DNA of 64,000 nt from an uncultured Caulobacter sp. (GCA_913776195.1 CAJYMH010000025.1:35232-99231); one strand, 5' to 3'; positions 28,037 to 39,594 are shown, numbered from the stretch's first letter. Program-made: numbers and translations. Notes: a model not told the origin generated them from the letters alone.

Positions 28037-28756
28037 ATGACCCTTCCGACACCCCGCTACCGCAAGATCCTTCTGAAGGTCTCCGGCGAGGTGCTGATGG
28101 GCGACAGCCCGTACGGCATCGACACCAACACGGTCGAGGCCGTGGCCCAGGACATCGCCGAAATCGTAAAGCAGGGCATCCAGCTGAGCCTGGTGATCGG
28201 CGGCGGCAATATCTTCCGCGGCCTGGCCGGCGCGGCCAAGGGCATGGAGCGGGCCAGCGCCGACTACATGGGCATGCTGGCCACGGTCATGAACGCCCTG
28301 GCCATGCAGGACGCGCTGGAGCGCATCGGCGTCCAGACCCGCGTGCAGTCCGCCATCCCGATGGACACCATCTGCGAACCCTACATCCGCCGTCGCGCCC
28401 AGCGCCACCTGGAGAAGGGCCGTGTCGTGATCTTCGCCGCCGGCGTCGGCGCGCCGTTCTTCACGACGGACACCGGCGCGGCCCTGCGCGCCGCTGAAAT
28501 GGGCGTGGACGCCCTGTTCAAGGGCACCAGCGTGGATGGCGTCTATACCGCCGATCCCAAGAAGGACCCGAACGCACAACGTTATGACCGCCTGAGCCAC
28601 CAGGACGTCCTGGCCAAGGATCTGCGCGTCATGGACGCCTCGGCGATCAGCCTGATGCGCGACAGCGCCATCCCGATCGTCGTTTTCTCCATCAAGGGGC
28701 GCGGCAATCTGCTCAGCGTCCTGGCCGGCGATGGTGTGCATACCACCATCGCCTGA
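28037..28756 (+). CDS. pyrH: Uridylate kinase (UMP kinase)
   Basis: This 239-residue amino-acid-kinase-fold enzyme phosphorylates UMP to [24 protein letters not shown] and the [15 protein letters not shown] segment ([15 protein letters not shown]) are diagnostic. The ATG at 28037 follows a GAGAG site and is preferred over an upstream TTG that lies on the terminator. It is followed by frr, giving the conserved rpsB-tsf-pyrH-frr order. Confidence 0.97.
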   Translation: MTLPTPRYRKILLKVSGEVLMGDSPYGIDTNTVEAVAQDIAEIVKQGIQLSLVIGGGNIFRGLAGAAKGMERASADYMGMLATVMNALAMQDALERIGVQTRVQSAIPMDTICEPYIRRRAQRHLEKGRVVIFAAGVGAPFFTTDTGAALRAAEMGVDALFKGTSVDGVYTADPKKDPNAQRYDRLSHQDVLAKDLRVMDASAISLMRDSAIPIVVFSIKGRGNLLSVLAGDGVHTTIA

Positions 28757-28793
28757 ACTGCCTGACTGAACCGAGAACAAGAGAGAGCCGAAC

Positions 28794-29357
28794 ATGGCCG
28801 CTGAAAAGCCCGTTCTGTCGAAGTACAAGGACCGCATGGATAAGGCGGTCGCCCAGCTGAAGGACGAGTTCGCCTCCCTTCGCACCGGCCGCGCCTCGGC
28901 CAGCTTGCTGGACCAGGTCATGGTCGAGGCCTACGGCTCCACGACCCCGCTGAACGCCGTGGCCAACGTCACCGTGCCCGAGCCGCGCTCGCTGAGCGTC
29001 AGCGTCTGGGACAAGGGCGTCGTGGTCTCGGTCGAGAAGGCTATCCGCGCTTCCGGCCTGGGGCTGAACCCTGTCGTCGATGGTCAGAACCTGCGCATTC
29101 CGATCCCGCCGCTCACCGAAGAGCGCCGCAAGGATCTGGCCAAGCTCGCCGGCAAGTACGCGGAGCAGCAGAAGATCGCCGTCCGCAACGTGCGCCGCGA
29201 CGCTAACGACGACCTGAAGAAGGCCGAGAAGGACGCGATCATCAGCCAGGACGAGCAGAAGCGGATGGAGACCGAGGTCCAGAAGTTCACCGACGAGGCG
29301 GTGAAGCGCATCGACGAGACCTTGAAAACCAAAGAACAAGAGATCATGCAGGTCTAG
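28794..29357 (+). CDS. frr: Ribosome recycling factor
   Basis: This 187-residue protein splits post-termination ribosomes with EF-G. The first helix ([21 protein letters not shown]), the ASLLD segment and the long Lys/Glu-rich C-terminal helices are typical. A GAGAGAG ribosome-binding site precedes the ATG. It lies 37 bases after pyrH and 29 bases before uppS. Confidence 0.97.
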   Translation: MAAEKPVLSKYKDRMDKAVAQLKDEFASLRTGRASASLLDQVMVEAYGSTTPLNAVANVTVPEPRSLSVSVWDKGVVVSVEKAIRASGLGLNPVVDGQNLRIPIPPLTEERRKDLAKLAGKYAEQQKIAVRNVRRDANDDLKKAEKDAIISQDEQKRMETEVQKFTDEAVKRIDETLKTKEQEIMQV

Positions 29358-29386
29358 GCCGTCAGGGGCTGACAGGGAAAAGCCGC

Positions 29387-30134
<748 letters not shown>

Positions 30135-30157
<23 letters not shown>

Positions 30158-30962
30158 ACGCTTCGACTGGAGCAATCTCGGCATTCGCGCCGTATCGGCC
30201 GTGGTTCTTATTCCCGCGGTCGTCGCCGCCGTGTGGCTGGGCGGCTGGCCTTTCGTCATCATGTTGACCGTCGCCGTGGGCCTGCTGGCCCGCGAGTGGG
30301 GTTTCATGACCTCGCCGAAGTCCCCTTACGTGCTGGCCGTGATCATCGGCGTGGCGGTGATGTTCGGGGTCGTCGTGGCTCAGTTTGGTTATTACCGCCT
30401 GGCTTGGCTGGCCGCCGTGGTCGGCGCCGTGGCCGCCGGCCTGGCCGCCCGCGGCGCGGTGGAGCGCCGTGCGGACGCCGCCTATGGCGTGGTCTATCTC
30501 GCGCCGGCTTTCATCGCCTTGGTCTGGCTGCGCGCCATGGGGCATGGCATCGGCTGGACGCTGATGGTGTTCATCGTCGCCTGGTCGGCGGACATCTTCG
30601 CCTTTCTGGCGGGAAGTGCTCTCAAGGGTCCCAAGCTGTGGCCCCGCATTTCGCCCAACAAGACCTGGTCGGGGCTGTTCGGCGGTCTTCTGGCCGCCAT
30701 TATCGCTGGCGTACTGGTAAATATCGTCACGGGGCTCGGCATGACGTGGCCATTGGCCGTGCTGGCCGGATTCGCCGGCGGTCTGGCGACCATGGCGGGC
30801 GACCTGTGGGAATCGTTCCTCAAGCGCCGGTTCGGCGTGAAAGATTCCGGTGATCTGATTCCGGGCCATGGCGGCCTGCTGGACCGGGTCGACGGACTGT
30901 TGTTCGCCGTGGTGGCCGTGGCCGCCATCCGGCTGATCGTCCACTACGGAGCGGCCTCTTGA
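30135..30962 (+). CDS. cdsA: Phosphatidate cytidylyltransferase
   Basis: This is a 275-residue integral membrane enzyme with about eight TM helices that makes CDP-diacylglycerol for phospholipid synthesis. The C-terminal signature [19 protein letters not shown] is intact. I chose the ATG at 30135 because GGAG lies 9 bases upstream; an ATG at 30117 would add six residues. Its start is inside uppS and its stop overlaps the TTG start of dxr, so translation is coupled. Confidence 0.94.
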
Positions 30963-32158
30963 ATTCGCCGCGCAAGGTGGTGGTGCTTGGCTCCACCGGA
31001 TCGGTGGGCGTCTCCACTCTGGATCTTCTCGAAAAGTCCGGAGCCGAGGTCGAGATCCTGGCCCTGACGGCAGGGGGCAATGTCGACAGACTGGTCGAGC
31101 AGGCTCTTCGCTGGCGTCCGCAGGTGGCGGTGATCGCCGACGAGGCGCGCCTGCCGCAACTGCGCGACGGCCTGTCAGGCTCTGGCGTTGCGGCTGCGGC
31201 GGGGTCTTCAGCTGTGGTCGAGGCGGCTGCGATGGGCGCGGACTGGGTGATGTCGGCCATCGTCGGCGCGGCGGGACTGGCGCCCACCTGGGCCGCTGCG
31301 CGAACAGGCGCTGTGATCGCGCTCGCCAACAAGGAAAGCCTTGTCTGCGTCGGGCCGGCCTTGATCGAGACGGCCAAGGCCGCTGGCGGGACCGTGATTC
31401 CCGTCGATTCCGAGCATTCGGCGATCTTCCAGGTGCTTCAACCCGCCTGCGCCGACAAGGTCAGCCGCCTAATCCTGACGGCCTCCGGCGGCCCGTTCCG
31501 CAACGCCAGTGTGGCCGCTATGCGGGCGGCGACGCCGGCCCAGGCCAAGGCTCATCCAAATTGGTCGATGGGCGCCAAGATTTCGATCGATTCCGCGACC
31601 ATGATGAACAAGGGCCTCGAGATGATCGAGGCGTCGTACCTGTTCGCCATGCCGCCGGAGCGGATCGACGTCTTGATACATCCGCAGTCCGTGATCCACA
31701 GCATGGTCGAGTATGTCGATGGCTCGACGCTGGCGCAGCTTGGCGTGCCCGACATGCGTCCGCCCATCGCCTGCGCCTTCGCCTGGCCTGACAGGCTGGA
31801 ATGGCCGGCGCCGCGCCTGGATCTGGCCAAGACGGGCCAACTGACCTTTGAAGCGCCTGATGACGAACGCTTTCCCGCCCTTGCCATAGCGCGTAGCGCG
31901 TTGCGAGCGGGGCAGGGGGCGACCACGGCCATGAATGCGGCCAATGAGGCCGCCGTCGCGGCGTTCCTTGACCACAGGATCGGCTTTCTCGATATTGCCG
32001 CCGCCGTGACCGAGACCGTCGAACGTCTCGATCGCGACGGGGATTTGATCGCGGGGGCGAGCAGCGAGGTGCTGGAGAACGCGATGACGATCGACCGACG
32101 CGCCCGTCATACAGCGGGCGAGGTCATCGACCGTCTGCGCGTTCTGGCTCACGGTTAG
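30959..32158 (+). CDS. dxr: 1-deoxy-D-xylulose 5-phosphate reductoisomerase
   Basis: This 399-residue enzyme carries out the second step of the MEP isoprenoid pathway. The NADPH loop LGSTGSVG is near residues 10-17. The metal and substrate motifs [25 protein letters not shown] and [12 protein letters not shown] follow. The start is TTG at 30959, supported by GGAG 7 bases upstream and by the overlap with the cdsA stop; no ATG or GTG fits the N-terminus better. It feeds isoprenoid supply to UppS two genes upstream. Confidence 0.95.
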   Translation: MNSPRKVVVLGSTGSVGVSTLDLLEKSGAEVEILALTAGGNVDRLVEQALRWRPQVAVIADEARLPQLRDGLSGSGVAAAAGSSAVVEAAAMGADWVMSAIVGAAGLAPTWAAARTGAVIALANKESLVCVGPALIETAKAAGGTVIPVDSEHSAIFQVLQPACADKVSRLILTASGGPFRNASVAAMRAATPAQAKAHPNWSMGAKISIDSATMMNKGLEMIEASYLFAMPPERIDVLIHPQSVIHSMVEYVDGSTLAQLGVPDMRPPIACAFAWPDRLEWPAPRLDLAKTGQLTFEAPDDERFPALAIARSALRAGQGATTAMNAANEAAVAAFLDHRIGFLDIAAAVTETVERLDRDGDLIAGASSEVLENAMTIDRRARHTAGEVIDRLRVLAHG

Positions 32159-32166
32159 GAAGACCC

Positions 32167-33384
32167 ATGCTTGGCTTCGCCCAGACGGCGCTGACCTACA
32201 TCATTCCGTTTTTGTTCGTGCTGACCCTGGTGGTCACGGTGCACGAGCTTGGCCACTTCCTGATGGCCAAGGCGTTTGGGGTCGCCATCGACCGCTTCGC
32301 CATCGGCTTTGGGCGCCCGATCTTCCAGCGCGTGGACCGTTCGGGCGTTGAATGGCGCATCGGCTGGGCGCCGCTGGGCGGTTATGTACGGTTCTCGGGC
32401 GACGACAACGCCGCCAGTGTCCCCGATCAGGACGATTTGAACCATCTGCGGACCGCGATCGTCCGCCATGAAGGCGCGCAGGCGCTGAGCAAGTACTACC
32501 ATTTCAAGCCCTTGTGGCAGCGCGCGTGCATCGCCGCCGCCGGACCCGCGGCCAATTTCATCCTGGCCATCTTCCTGTTCGCCCTGCTGCTGGGCACGGT
32601 GGGCGAGGTCACCCATCCGGCGCGCATTACCGGCGTTTCGCCGGGCGGGGCCGCGGCCGCGGCCGGCTTCAAGCCGGGCGATGTAGTTCGTGAAGCCGAC
32701 GACCGAAAAATTCGCAGCTTCGAGGACCTGGAGCGCTACATCATCGTGCGCGCCAACGTGCCGATCCGCTTCGAGATCGATCGTGGCGGCCGCACCATCG
32801 ACCTGATGGCGACGCCGGCTATGGTCCGCGACGTTGATCCCACGGGGGGCAGCCAGGAAGTGGGACGACTGGGCGTCAGCAGCCAGGTCACCGCCGCGGA
32901 CGTTGTTCGCACCCGTTACAATCCGGTCGAATCCGTCGTCGTCGGCGCCCGCAAGACCTGGGAAGTGCTGGATACGACGGTCTACTACCTGGGCCGCCTC
33001 GTGACGGGGCAGGTTTCGGCCGAGCAACTGGGCGGCCCTATCCGCATCGCTCAGGCGTCGGGCGCGGTCGCGCAGGCGGGAGCCCAGGGCGCGCCGGATT
33101 TCGGCTTCATGCTGCTCGGCGCCTTCGTCTCGCTACTGGGGCTTGCGGCTGTGCTTTCGGTCAGCATCGGCTTCATGAATTTGCTGCCGATTCCCGTGCT
33201 CGATGGCGGCCACCTGCTGTTCTACGCCTACGAAGCGGTGGCGCGGCGTCCCCTGGGGGCCAAGGTCCAGGCTGCCGGATATCGCGTAGGCCTTGCGCTG
33301 CTGCTCGGATTCATGTTGTTCGCGACGTGGAACGATCTGCAGCGCTTGCGAGTGTTCCAATTCCTCGGCGGCTTGTTCTCGTAA
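32167..33384 (+). CDS. rseP: Site-2 zinc metalloprotease RseP
   Basis: This is a 405-residue intramembrane protease. The zinc site is HELGH at residues 26-30 in the first TM helix, and the third ligand is in NLLPIPVLDGGHLLF near residue 345. One PDZ-like region is visible at about residues 150-215 (VSPGGAAAAAGFKPGDVV). In this family RseP cleaves anti-sigma factors and signal-peptide remnants. A GGAAG site precedes the ATG. It lies between dxr and bamA, as in most proteobacteria. Confidence 0.95.
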   Translation: MLGFAQTALTYIIPFLFVLTLVVTVHELGHFLMAKAFGVAIDRFAIGFGRPIFQRVDRSGVEWRIGWAPLGGYVRFSGDDNAASVPDQDDLNHLRTAIVRHEGAQALSKYYHFKPLWQRACIAAAGPAANFILAIFLFALLLGTVGEVTHPARITGVSPGGAAAAAGFKPGDVVREADDRKIRSFEDLERYIIVRANVPIRFEIDRGGRTIDLMATPAMVRDVDPTGGSQEVGRLGVSSQVTAADVVRTRYNPVESVVVGARKTWEVLDTTVYYLGRLVTGQVSAEQLGGPIRIAQASGAVAQAGAQGAPDFGFMLLGAFVSLLGLAAVLSVSIGFMNLLPIPVLDGGHLLFYAYEAVARRPLGAKVQAAGYRVGLALLLGFMLFATWNDLQRLRVFQFLGGLFS

Positions 33385-33400
33385 CGCCCGCTCACCGGTC

Positions 33401-35761
33401 ATGGCTTATCCAATGAAGAATCACCGCGTTCGTCGCGCCGCGCTTTTCTCCGGCTTCGCGCTCCTTCTGGGCTCGACGGCCATGACGGCGCCGACGACGG
33501 TCATGGCCCAGGTCCAGCAGACTGGCGTTGTCCAGCGCATCGTGGTGCAGGGCAATGAACGGATCGAGCAGGGGACCGTGACGTCTTACCTGCCGATCCA
33601 GATCGGCGACACGGTCGATCCGGCTCGTCTCGACCTTGCTGTGAAGACTCTGTTCCGCACCGACCTGTTCGCGGACGTGGCCATGCAGATGCAGGGCACG
33701 GACCTCGTCATCCAGGTTGTCGAGAACCCGATCATCAATCAGGTCGTGTTCGAGGGGAACTCGGCCATGAAGGAAGACAAGCTGCGGGATGAGGTCACCA
33801 TCCGTCCGCGCGGCATCTTCACCCGCGCAAAGGTCCAGCAGGACGTCCAGCGCATCATCGAACTCTATCGCCGTTCTGGCCGCATCTCGGCCACGGTGAC
33901 GCCAAAGGTCGTCGAGCTGCCTCAAAAGCGCGTCGACCTGGTCTTCGAAATCAATGAAGGCCCCAAGAGCGGCGTGCTGAACGTCAATTTCATCGGCAAT
34001 CGCGAGTTCTCGGACAACGACCTGCGAGACGTGGTCGTGACCGAAGAAAGTCGTCTGCTGAAATTCTTCTCGTCGAACAACAACTACGATCCGGATCGGA
34101 TCGAGTACGACAAGGAGCAGCTGCGCAAGCACTACCGCAACCGCGGCTTCTATGATTTCCGCGTGATTTCGGCGGTGGCGGAGCTGTCGCCGGACAAGAA
34201 CGGCTTCGTAATCACCTACACGATCGACGAAGGCCAAGAATATAAGTTCGGCAAGATCTCGGTCGATACCGAGAACAAGAAATTGGACGGTCAGATCCTA
34301 CAGGCGATCTTGCCCATCCGTTCGGGTGAACTCTACGAAGACCAGCGCATCGAGCAGGCGACGGACTCGCTGACTTTCGCCGCCGGCGCTGCGGGCTTCG
34401 CCTTCGTGGACGTTCGTCCGCGCTATACGCCCAACCGCGAGAACAAGACCGTCGATGTGACCTTCCTCGTCCGCGAAGGTCCGCGCGTCTACATCGATCG
34501 CATCGACATCGTCGGCAACACCCGCACCCTCGACACGGTCGTCCGGCGCGAAATGAACGTGGCTGAGGGCGACGCCTACAACCGCGTGCTGGTGGACCGT
34601 TCGCGTAACCAGATCCGCGCCCTTGGCTTCTTCAAGGACGTGACCATCGACGAACAACCGAGCGCTCAGCCGGATCGCACCACCCTGCGCGTGCAGGTCG
34701 AGGAGCAGCCCACGGGCGAACTGTCCTTCAGCGCCGGCTACTCCTCGGTCGAAAAGGCCGTGATTGACCTTGGCATCACTGAGCGGAACTTCCGGGGGCG
34801 CGGTCAGAACGTCCGCGGCCGGGTTTCGGTCGGTTCGCTGCGTCAGCAGGTCGACCTTGGCTTCACCGAGCCGCGCTTCATGGGGCGCGACCTGCGGGCC
34901 GGTATCGACCTGTTCTCGTTCCGCTACGATCTGAGCCAGTTCGCGGCTTACGACACCAGCTCGCTGGGCGGCACCCTGCGCGTCGGCTTCCCCTTGACCC
35001 AGAACGCGTCGATGACGATGCGCTACCAGCTCAAGACCGACGACGTCATGATTGGCGACGAGTACTGCTCCGGCGGTTCGGTGTCGCAGATTCTCTGTCG
35101 TCAGCGCGGGTCGTTCGTGACTTCGCTTATCGGTTATGGCTTGCGCCTGGACCGCCGTAACGATCCGATCAACCCCACGCGCGGCTGGTACGGCGACTTC
35201 ACCCAGGATCTCGCCGGCTTCGGCGGCGACATGAACTACCTGAAGACCGAAGTCGGCGGCGGGTGGTTCCACGGCTTCAACCGCGACTTCATCCTCAGCT
35301 TCGTCGGCACCGCCGGCTATATCGAGGGGTGGAGCGGCGACAGCATTCGGATCAACGACCGCTTCTACAAGGGCGGCAACTCATTCCGCGGCTTCGAGAT
35401 CGCCGGCATTGGTCCGCGCGACACTTCGGGCAACGACGACGCCTTGGGCGGCAAGCTCTACGCCATCGGAACGCTGGAACTGACGATCCCGACCTATCTG
35501 CCCGAACAGTACGGCATCAAGGCGTCCCTGTTCAGCGATTTCGGCACCGTCGGCATGCTGGACGACGAAGACAAGCAAGAGCAGCCGGGCGTGTTCGATC
35601 CGTTCATTCGGGACGACCTGTCCCTGCGCGCCTCGGCGGGCGTCAGCATCCACTGGCGGTCGCCCATGGGTCCCATCCGTTTCGACTTCAGCCGAATTTT
35701 GGCCAAAGAAGATTACGATAGGACCGAAACGTTCCGGTTCTCCACCTCCACAAGGTTCTAA
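33401..35761 (+). CDS. bamA: Outer membrane protein assembly factor BamA
   Basis: This is a 786-residue Omp85 protein. It has a cleavable signal (hydrophobic core ALLLGSTAMTAP, ending at VMA-Q), five POTRA domains over roughly residues 45-430 and a C-terminal 16-stranded barrel ending in Phe (TSTRF). The L6-type segment GGNSFRGFEIAGIGPRD contains the RGF motif. BamA inserts beta-barrel proteins into the outer membrane. Neither candidate ATG (33401 or 33413) has a strong ribosome-binding site; 33401 adds four residues before MKNHRV. Confidence 0.96.
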   Translation: MAYPMKNHRVRRAALFSGFALLLGSTAMTAPTTVMAQVQQTGVVQRIVVQGNERIEQGTVTSYLPIQIGDTVDPARLDLAVKTLFRTDLFADVAMQMQGTDLVIQVVENPIINQVVFEGNSAMKEDKLRDEVTIRPRGIFTRAKVQQDVQRIIELYRRSGRISATVTPKVVELPQKRVDLVFEINEGPKSGVLNVNFIGNREFSDNDLRDVVVTEESRLLKFFSSNNNYDPDRIEYDKEQLRKHYRNRGFYDFRVISAVAELSPDKNGFVITYTIDEGQEYKFGKISVDTENKKLDGQILQAILPIRSGELYEDQRIEQATDSLTFAAGAAGFAFVDVRPRYTPNRENKTVDVTFLVREGPRVYIDRIDIVGNTRTLDTVVRREMNVAEGDAYNRVLVDRSRNQIRALGFFKDVTIDEQPSAQPDRTTLRVQVEEQPTGELSFSAGYSSVEKAVIDLGITERNFRGRGQNVRGRVSVGSLRQQVDLGFTEPRFMGRDLRAGIDLFSFRYDLSQFAAYDTSSLGGTLRVGFPLTQNASMTMRYQLKTDDVMIGDEYCSGGSVSQILCRQRGSFVTSLIGYGLRLDRRNDPINPTRGWYGDFTQDLAGFGGDMNYLKTEVGGGWFHGFNRDFILSFVGTAGYIEGWSGDSIRINDRFYKGGNSFRGFEIAGIGPRDTSGNDDALGGKLYAIGTLELTIPTYLPEQYGIKASLFSDFGTVGMLDDEDKQEQPGVFDPFIRDDLSLRASAGVSIHWRSPMGPIRFDFSRILAKEDYDRTETFRFSTSTRF

Positions 35762-35766
35762 ACCCA

Positions 35767-36414
35767 ATGACCTTCCGCAACATCGTCGCGACCGCCTCCG
35801 GCGTGGTCGCCGGTCTCGCCATCGCGTCGAGCGCGCTGGCCCAGGCCCAGGCTCCTGCCGCCGTTCCGGCCGCTCCGGCCATGACCCATGGCGCCGCAAT
35901 CCCCGGCGTCTGCCTGTTCTCCAGCGCCGCCGTGGTCGCCAATTCGGCGGTCGGCAAGGCTGTGAACACGCGCCTGCAGCAGATCGCCACTCAAGTGAAC
36001 TCCGAGCTGACGAGCGAGCGCACCGCGCTTGAAAACGAAGCCAAGACCCTTGAGACCCAGCGCACCACGCTTGACCAGAACACGCTGGAGCAACGCGCTT
36101 CGGCTCTGCAGGTGAAGGCCAACGCCTTTGAGCGCAAGGCGCAGCTGCGCCAGCGTGAAGTCGCCGCCACCGAGCAAAAGGCTCTGAATCGCGTCGCCAC
36201 CGAAATGAACCCGGTCGTTCGTCAGGTCTATCAGACCCAGAAGTGCGCTGTGCTGATCGACCAGAACGCCGTGCTGGTCGGTAACCCGGCCATGTCGATC
36301 AACGACCAGGTGGTCCAGGGTCTGAACGCCAAGATCCAGACCTTCACTTTCGACCGCGAACGTCTGGACCAGCCGGCCCCGGCTGCCCAAACTACGCCGC
36401 CTGCGCGTAAGTGA
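35767..36414 (+). CDS. skp: OmpH/Skp family periplasmic chaperone
   Basis: This 215-residue exported protein has a signal peptide cleaved near ALAQAQ and a long Gln/Glu/Lys-rich coiled-coil region at about residues 65-145. This is the tentacle architecture of Skp, which holds unfolded outer-membrane proteins for BamA. Two cysteines (C49 and C160) flank the coiled coil and could form a disulfide. The C-terminus is Pro/Ala-rich. It starts 5 bases after bamA. Confidence 0.88.
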   Translation: MTFRNIVATASGVVAGLAIASSALAQAQAPAAVPAAPAMTHGAAIPGVCLFSSAAVVANSAVGKAVNTRLQQIATQVNSELTSERTALENEAKTLETQRTTLDQNTLEQRASALQVKANAFERKAQLRQREVAATEQKALNRVATEMNPVVRQVYQTQKCAVLIDQNAVLVGNPAMSINDQVVQGLNAKIQTFTFDRERLDQPAPAAQTTPPARK

Positions 36415-36454
36415 GTCTCGCCCGCGCCGCGGCGCGGGACCTAGAGACGGATCG
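36415..36454. other. GC-rich palindrome between skp and lpxD
   Basis: An 18-base perfect palindrome (CCCGCGCCG/CGGCGCGGG, 36421-36438) is flanked by GTCTC and GAGAC, which extend the stem. No T-run follows, so it looks like an mRNA-stability or partial-termination element within the envelope operon and not a full terminator. Confidence 0.5.
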
Positions 36455-36463
36455 AGAACAGCC

Positions 36464-37486
36464 ATGCCGGACCCACGTTTCTACCAGGACCTGGGTCCGG
36501 CCAAGCTTTCGGAGCTGGCCAGCCTGACGGGTGGCCAGCTTCTTTCGTCTGAGGCCGGCGATATCGAGATCCGGACCGCCGCCCCGCTAGGCCGCGCGGA
36601 CGCGGCCAGCATCGGCTTCTTCTCCGACAAGCGTTACGTCGCTGATCTCAAGGCTACGAAGGCGGGAGCCTGCTTCGTCACTCAGGCTATGGCTGCGGAG
36701 GCGCCCGATGGCTGCGCCGTCATCGTGGTCGACCGACCGCAGGTCGCCTGGGCGGCGGTCGCATCGCGTTTGTATCGTGCTCGCGCCTTTGAGGCGGGAG
36801 CGCCCGCCGTTCATCCGTCAGCGCGGCTGGAAGAAGGCGTCGAAGTCGCCCCCGGTGCGGTGATCGGCGCGGACGTTCAGATCGGCCGTGGCACGCGCAT
36901 CGGTCCCGGAGCGGTCATCGGCCCTGGCGTCGTCATCGGTCGTGATTGCGAAATCGGCGCGCGGACCGTGATCGGTTTCGCCCTGATCGGCGACCGTGTC
37001 CGGATTTATGCCGGCGTCGTGATCGGCGAGCCGGGGTTCGGCGCGGCGGTGAGCGCGGCGGGGATCATCGATCTGCCGCAGTTGGGCCGTGTGCTCCTGC
37101 AGGACAACGTCACGATCGGCGCCAATACGTGTATCGACCGCGGCGCCTATGACGACACCGTGGTGGGCGAGAACACCAAGATCGACAATCTGGTCCACAT
37201 CGCCCACAACGTCCGCATCGGCCGCAACTGCGTGCTGGCCGGCTATACGGGCATATCGGGCAGCACCGTCGTGGGCGACGGGGTAAGCATGGGTGGTCAG
37301 GCCGGTGTGGCGGACCATCTGGTCATCGGCGACGGCGCTCGTATCGGCGCTGGAGCGGGTGTGATGAAGAACGTGCCGGCCGGCGAAACCTGGGGCGGAT
37401 TTCCCGCCCAGCCGATCCGACAATGGTTGCGGGAAGCCGCGTGGCTGGGACGCATGGCGTCCAGCCGCAAAGGGGGTGTTGAATGA
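36464..37486 (+). CDS. lpxD: UDP-3-O-acylglucosamine N-acyltransferase
   Basis: This 340-residue left-handed beta-helix enzyme of lipid A synthesis has an N-terminal uridine-binding domain (residues 1-110). Isoleucine-rich hexapeptide repeats (IGADVQIGRGTRIGPGAVIG) fill about 115-310. The catalytic histidine pair is in NLVHIAHN at H245 and H248. It overlaps fabZ by 4 bases. Confidence 0.96.
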   Translation: MPDPRFYQDLGPAKLSELASLTGGQLLSSEAGDIEIRTAAPLGRADAASIGFFSDKRYVADLKATKAGACFVTQAMAAEAPDGCAVIVVDRPQVAWAAVASRLYRARAFEAGAPAVHPSARLEEGVEVAPGAVIGADVQIGRGTRIGPGAVIGPGVVIGRDCEIGARTVIGFALIGDRVRIYAGVVIGEPGFGAAVSAAGIIDLPQLGRVLLQDNVTIGANTCIDRGAYDDTVVGENTKIDNLVHIAHNVRIGRNCVLAGYTGISGSTVVGDGVSMGGQAGVADHLVIGDGARIGAGAGVMKNVPAGETWGGFPAQPIRQWLREAAWLGRMASSRKGGVE

Positions 37487-37956
37487 GCAAGAGCGCGGAA
37501 ACCGAACAGTCGATCTCCATCGACATCAGCGAGATCCTGGCGCGGATTCCCCATCGCTACCCATTCCTTCTGGTTGATCGGGCCGAGGACTATCGCGCCA
37601 ATCAGTCTATCGTCGGCATCAAGTGCGTGACGATGAATGAGCCCTTCTTTCAGGGCCATTTCCCGGAAAACCCGGTGATGCCGGGCGTACTGATCGTCGA
37701 GGCCATGGCTCAGACCGGGGCGGTCCTTATGTCGAAATCGCTGGAAGTGGACGTAGAGGGCAAGACCATCCTGTTCATGTCCGTGGACAACTGCCGCTTC
37801 CGTCACCCCGTCCGTCCGGGCGATGTGCTGCGGATGAATGTCGAGGTCGTTCGCGCTCGCTCGTCCATCTTCAAGTTCCGTGGCCAGGCCATGGTCGGCG
37901 ACAAGGTCGCGGCCGAGGCGGAGTTCGCCGCCATGGTCGTCGAGACGCCCCGCTGA
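37483..37956 (+). CDS. fabZ: 3-hydroxyacyl-ACP dehydratase FabZ
   Basis: This 157-residue hot-dog-fold enzyme dehydrates beta-hydroxyacyl-ACP. The active site [13 protein letters not shown] has H59, and the catalytic Glu is E73 in IVEAMAQ. It competes with LpxA/LpxD for hydroxyacyl-ACP, and it lies between those two genes. It overlaps lpxD by 4 bases and lpxA by 1. Confidence 0.97.
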   Translation: MSKSAETEQSISIDISEILARIPHRYPFLLVDRAEDYRANQSIVGIKCVTMNEPFFQGHFPENPVMPGVLIVEAMAQTGAVLMSKSLEVDVEGKTILFMSVDNCRFRHPVRPGDVLRMNVEVVRARSSIFKFRGQAMVGDKVAAEAEFAAMVVETPR

Positions 37957-38750
37957 TGCCCATCATCCATCCCACAGCCCTGGTTGATCCCGCCGCCCAG
38001 CTGGCGGACGACGTCGAGGTCGGCGCCTTCAGCATCGTGGGTCCGGACGTGACCCTCGGCGCCGGCGTCAAGCTGATGAGCCATGTGGTCATTGAGGGCG
38101 TCACCACCCTAGGCGAGGGCTGCGTCGTGCACCCGTTCGCCAATCTGGGCGGCCCGCCGCAGCACCTCGGGCATAAGGGCGAGAAGACCGAACTGCGCAT
38201 CGGCGCGCGGAACATCATCCGCGAGCAGGTGACCTTCCACACCGGCACGGCGTCGGGGCGCGGGGTGACCACGATCGGCTCCGATGGCCTTTACATGGTC
38301 GCCGCGCACGTAGCCCACGACTGCATCGTTGGCGACAACGTGGTCATGGCCAAGGGCGCGACCCTGGGCGGCCACGTGGTGCTGGGCGATTTCGTGTTCA
38401 TGGGCGGCTTGGCGGCGGCGCACCAGTTTGGTCGTATCGGCCGCTACAGTTTTATCGGCGGCTTGGCTGCGGTGACCAAGGACGTCATCCCCTATGGCTC
38501 CGTCTGGGGCAACCACGCCCATCTTGAGGGCCTCAACCTGGTCGGCCTGAAGCGCAGGGGCTTCTCGCGGGAGACGATCAACGCCCTGCGCGCCGCCTAT
38601 CGCCTGCTTTTCGCTGACGAAGGCACCTTTCAGGAGCGTATCGACGAAGTCGCCGAGAACCATGCCACCTCGCCAGAGGTGATGGAGATCGTGGACTTTA
38701 TCCGTGCCGACGCCAACCGGCCGCTCTGCCTGCCGGAGCGCGAGGTCTGA
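37956..38750 (+). CDS. lpxA: UDP-N-acetylglucosamine O-acyltransferase
   Basis: This 264-residue beta-helix enzyme carries out the first lipid A step. Hexapeptide repeats fill the first ~185 residues, and the catalytic region AAHVAHDC has H118 and H121, matching H122 and H125 of E. coli. The C-terminal helical domain begins near [16 protein letters not shown]. The ATG overlaps the fabZ stop. Confidence 0.97.
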   Translation: MPIIHPTALVDPAAQLADDVEVGAFSIVGPDVTLGAGVKLMSHVVIEGVTTLGEGCVVHPFANLGGPPQHLGHKGEKTELRIGARNIIREQVTFHTGTASGRGVTTIGSDGLYMVAAHVAHDCIVGDNVVMAKGATLGGHVVLGDFVFMGGLAAAHQFGRIGRYSFIGGLAAVTKDVIPYGSVWGNHAHLEGLNLVGLKRRGFSRETINALRAAYRLLFADEGTFQERIDEVAENHATSPEVMEIVDFIRADANRPLCLPEREV

Positions 38751-38754
38751 CGTC

Positions 38755-39594
38755 GTGCGCAAGCTGGGTCTGATCGCCGGCGGCGGCGCGCTTCCGGTCG
38801 AAATCGCCAGGTACTGCCAGTCGGCGGGTCGGCCCTTCGCGGTCATGCGGCTGCGCGGCTTCGCCGGGCCGGATCTGGCGGAATTTCCCGGTGCGGATGT
38901 CGGGCTGGCGGAATTGGGCAAGTGCATTAAGGCCCTGCGCGCGGCCGGCTGCGAGGCGGTCTGCTTCGCTGGCAACGTCGCGCGTCCCGACTTCGCCGCC
39001 CTGAAACCTGACCTTCGCGGTCTTGCGGCGCTTCCTGGCGTGATCGCAGCCGCGAGGGATGGCGATGACGCCTTGCTGCGACGGATTTTGGCGGAGTTCG
39101 AGAAGGAAGGCTTCGCGATCGAAGGCGCGCATGAGGTCATGGCCGAACTGACCTTACCCGTCGGGTCGTTGGGCCGCCTTCGCCCGCGTGACGCCGACAT
39201 CGCCGATATCGAACGCGCGCTGGACGTCGCGCGCCAGATCGGACGCCTGGACGTCGGACAGGGCTGCGTCGTCTGTCGCGGCCTTGTCCTGGCCGTTGAG
39301 GCGCAGGAAGGCACCGACGCCATGCTGCGCCGTGTCGCCGAACTGCCAGAGGCCCTGCGCGGTTCGACCAGCGCCCCCTGCGGCGTGCTGGCAAAGGCTC
39401 CCAAGCCGATTCAGGAAACCAAGGTGGACCTGCCCACAATCGGCGTGGCGACAGTGCAACGCGTCGCCCGCGCCGGATTGGCCGGCATCGTTGGTGAGGC
39501 GGGACGGCTGCTGGTTCTTGATCAGGCGGCGGTGATCGCCATGGCCGAGGAACTGGGCGTCTTCATCATCGGGTTGGAGGCGTCAAACTCGTGA
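38755..39594 (+). CDS. lpxI: UDP-2,3-diacylglucosamine pyrophosphatase LpxI
   Basis: This 279-residue protein of the DUF1009/LpxI family hydrolyses UDP-2,3-diacylglucosamine to lipid X in alphaproteobacteria that lack LpxH. LGLIAGGGALPVEIA at the N-terminus and the GCVVCRGLVLAVEAQEGTD segment are family hallmarks. The start is GTG at 38755 with GAGG 9 bases upstream; a longer frame would run back into lpxA. Its stop overlaps the lpxB start. Confidence 0.94.
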   Translation: MRKLGLIAGGGALPVEIARYCQSAGRPFAVMRLRGFAGPDLAEFPGADVGLAELGKCIKALRAAGCEAVCFAGNVARPDFAALKPDLRGLAALPGVIAAARDGDDALLRRILAEFEKEGFAIEGAHEVMAELTLPVGSLGRLRPRDADIADIERALDVARQIGRLDVGQGCVVCRGLVLAVEAQEGTDAMLRRVAELPEALRGSTSAPCGVLAKAPKPIQETKVDLPTIGVATVQRVARAGLAGIVGEAGRLLVLDQAAVIAMAEELGVFIIGLEASNS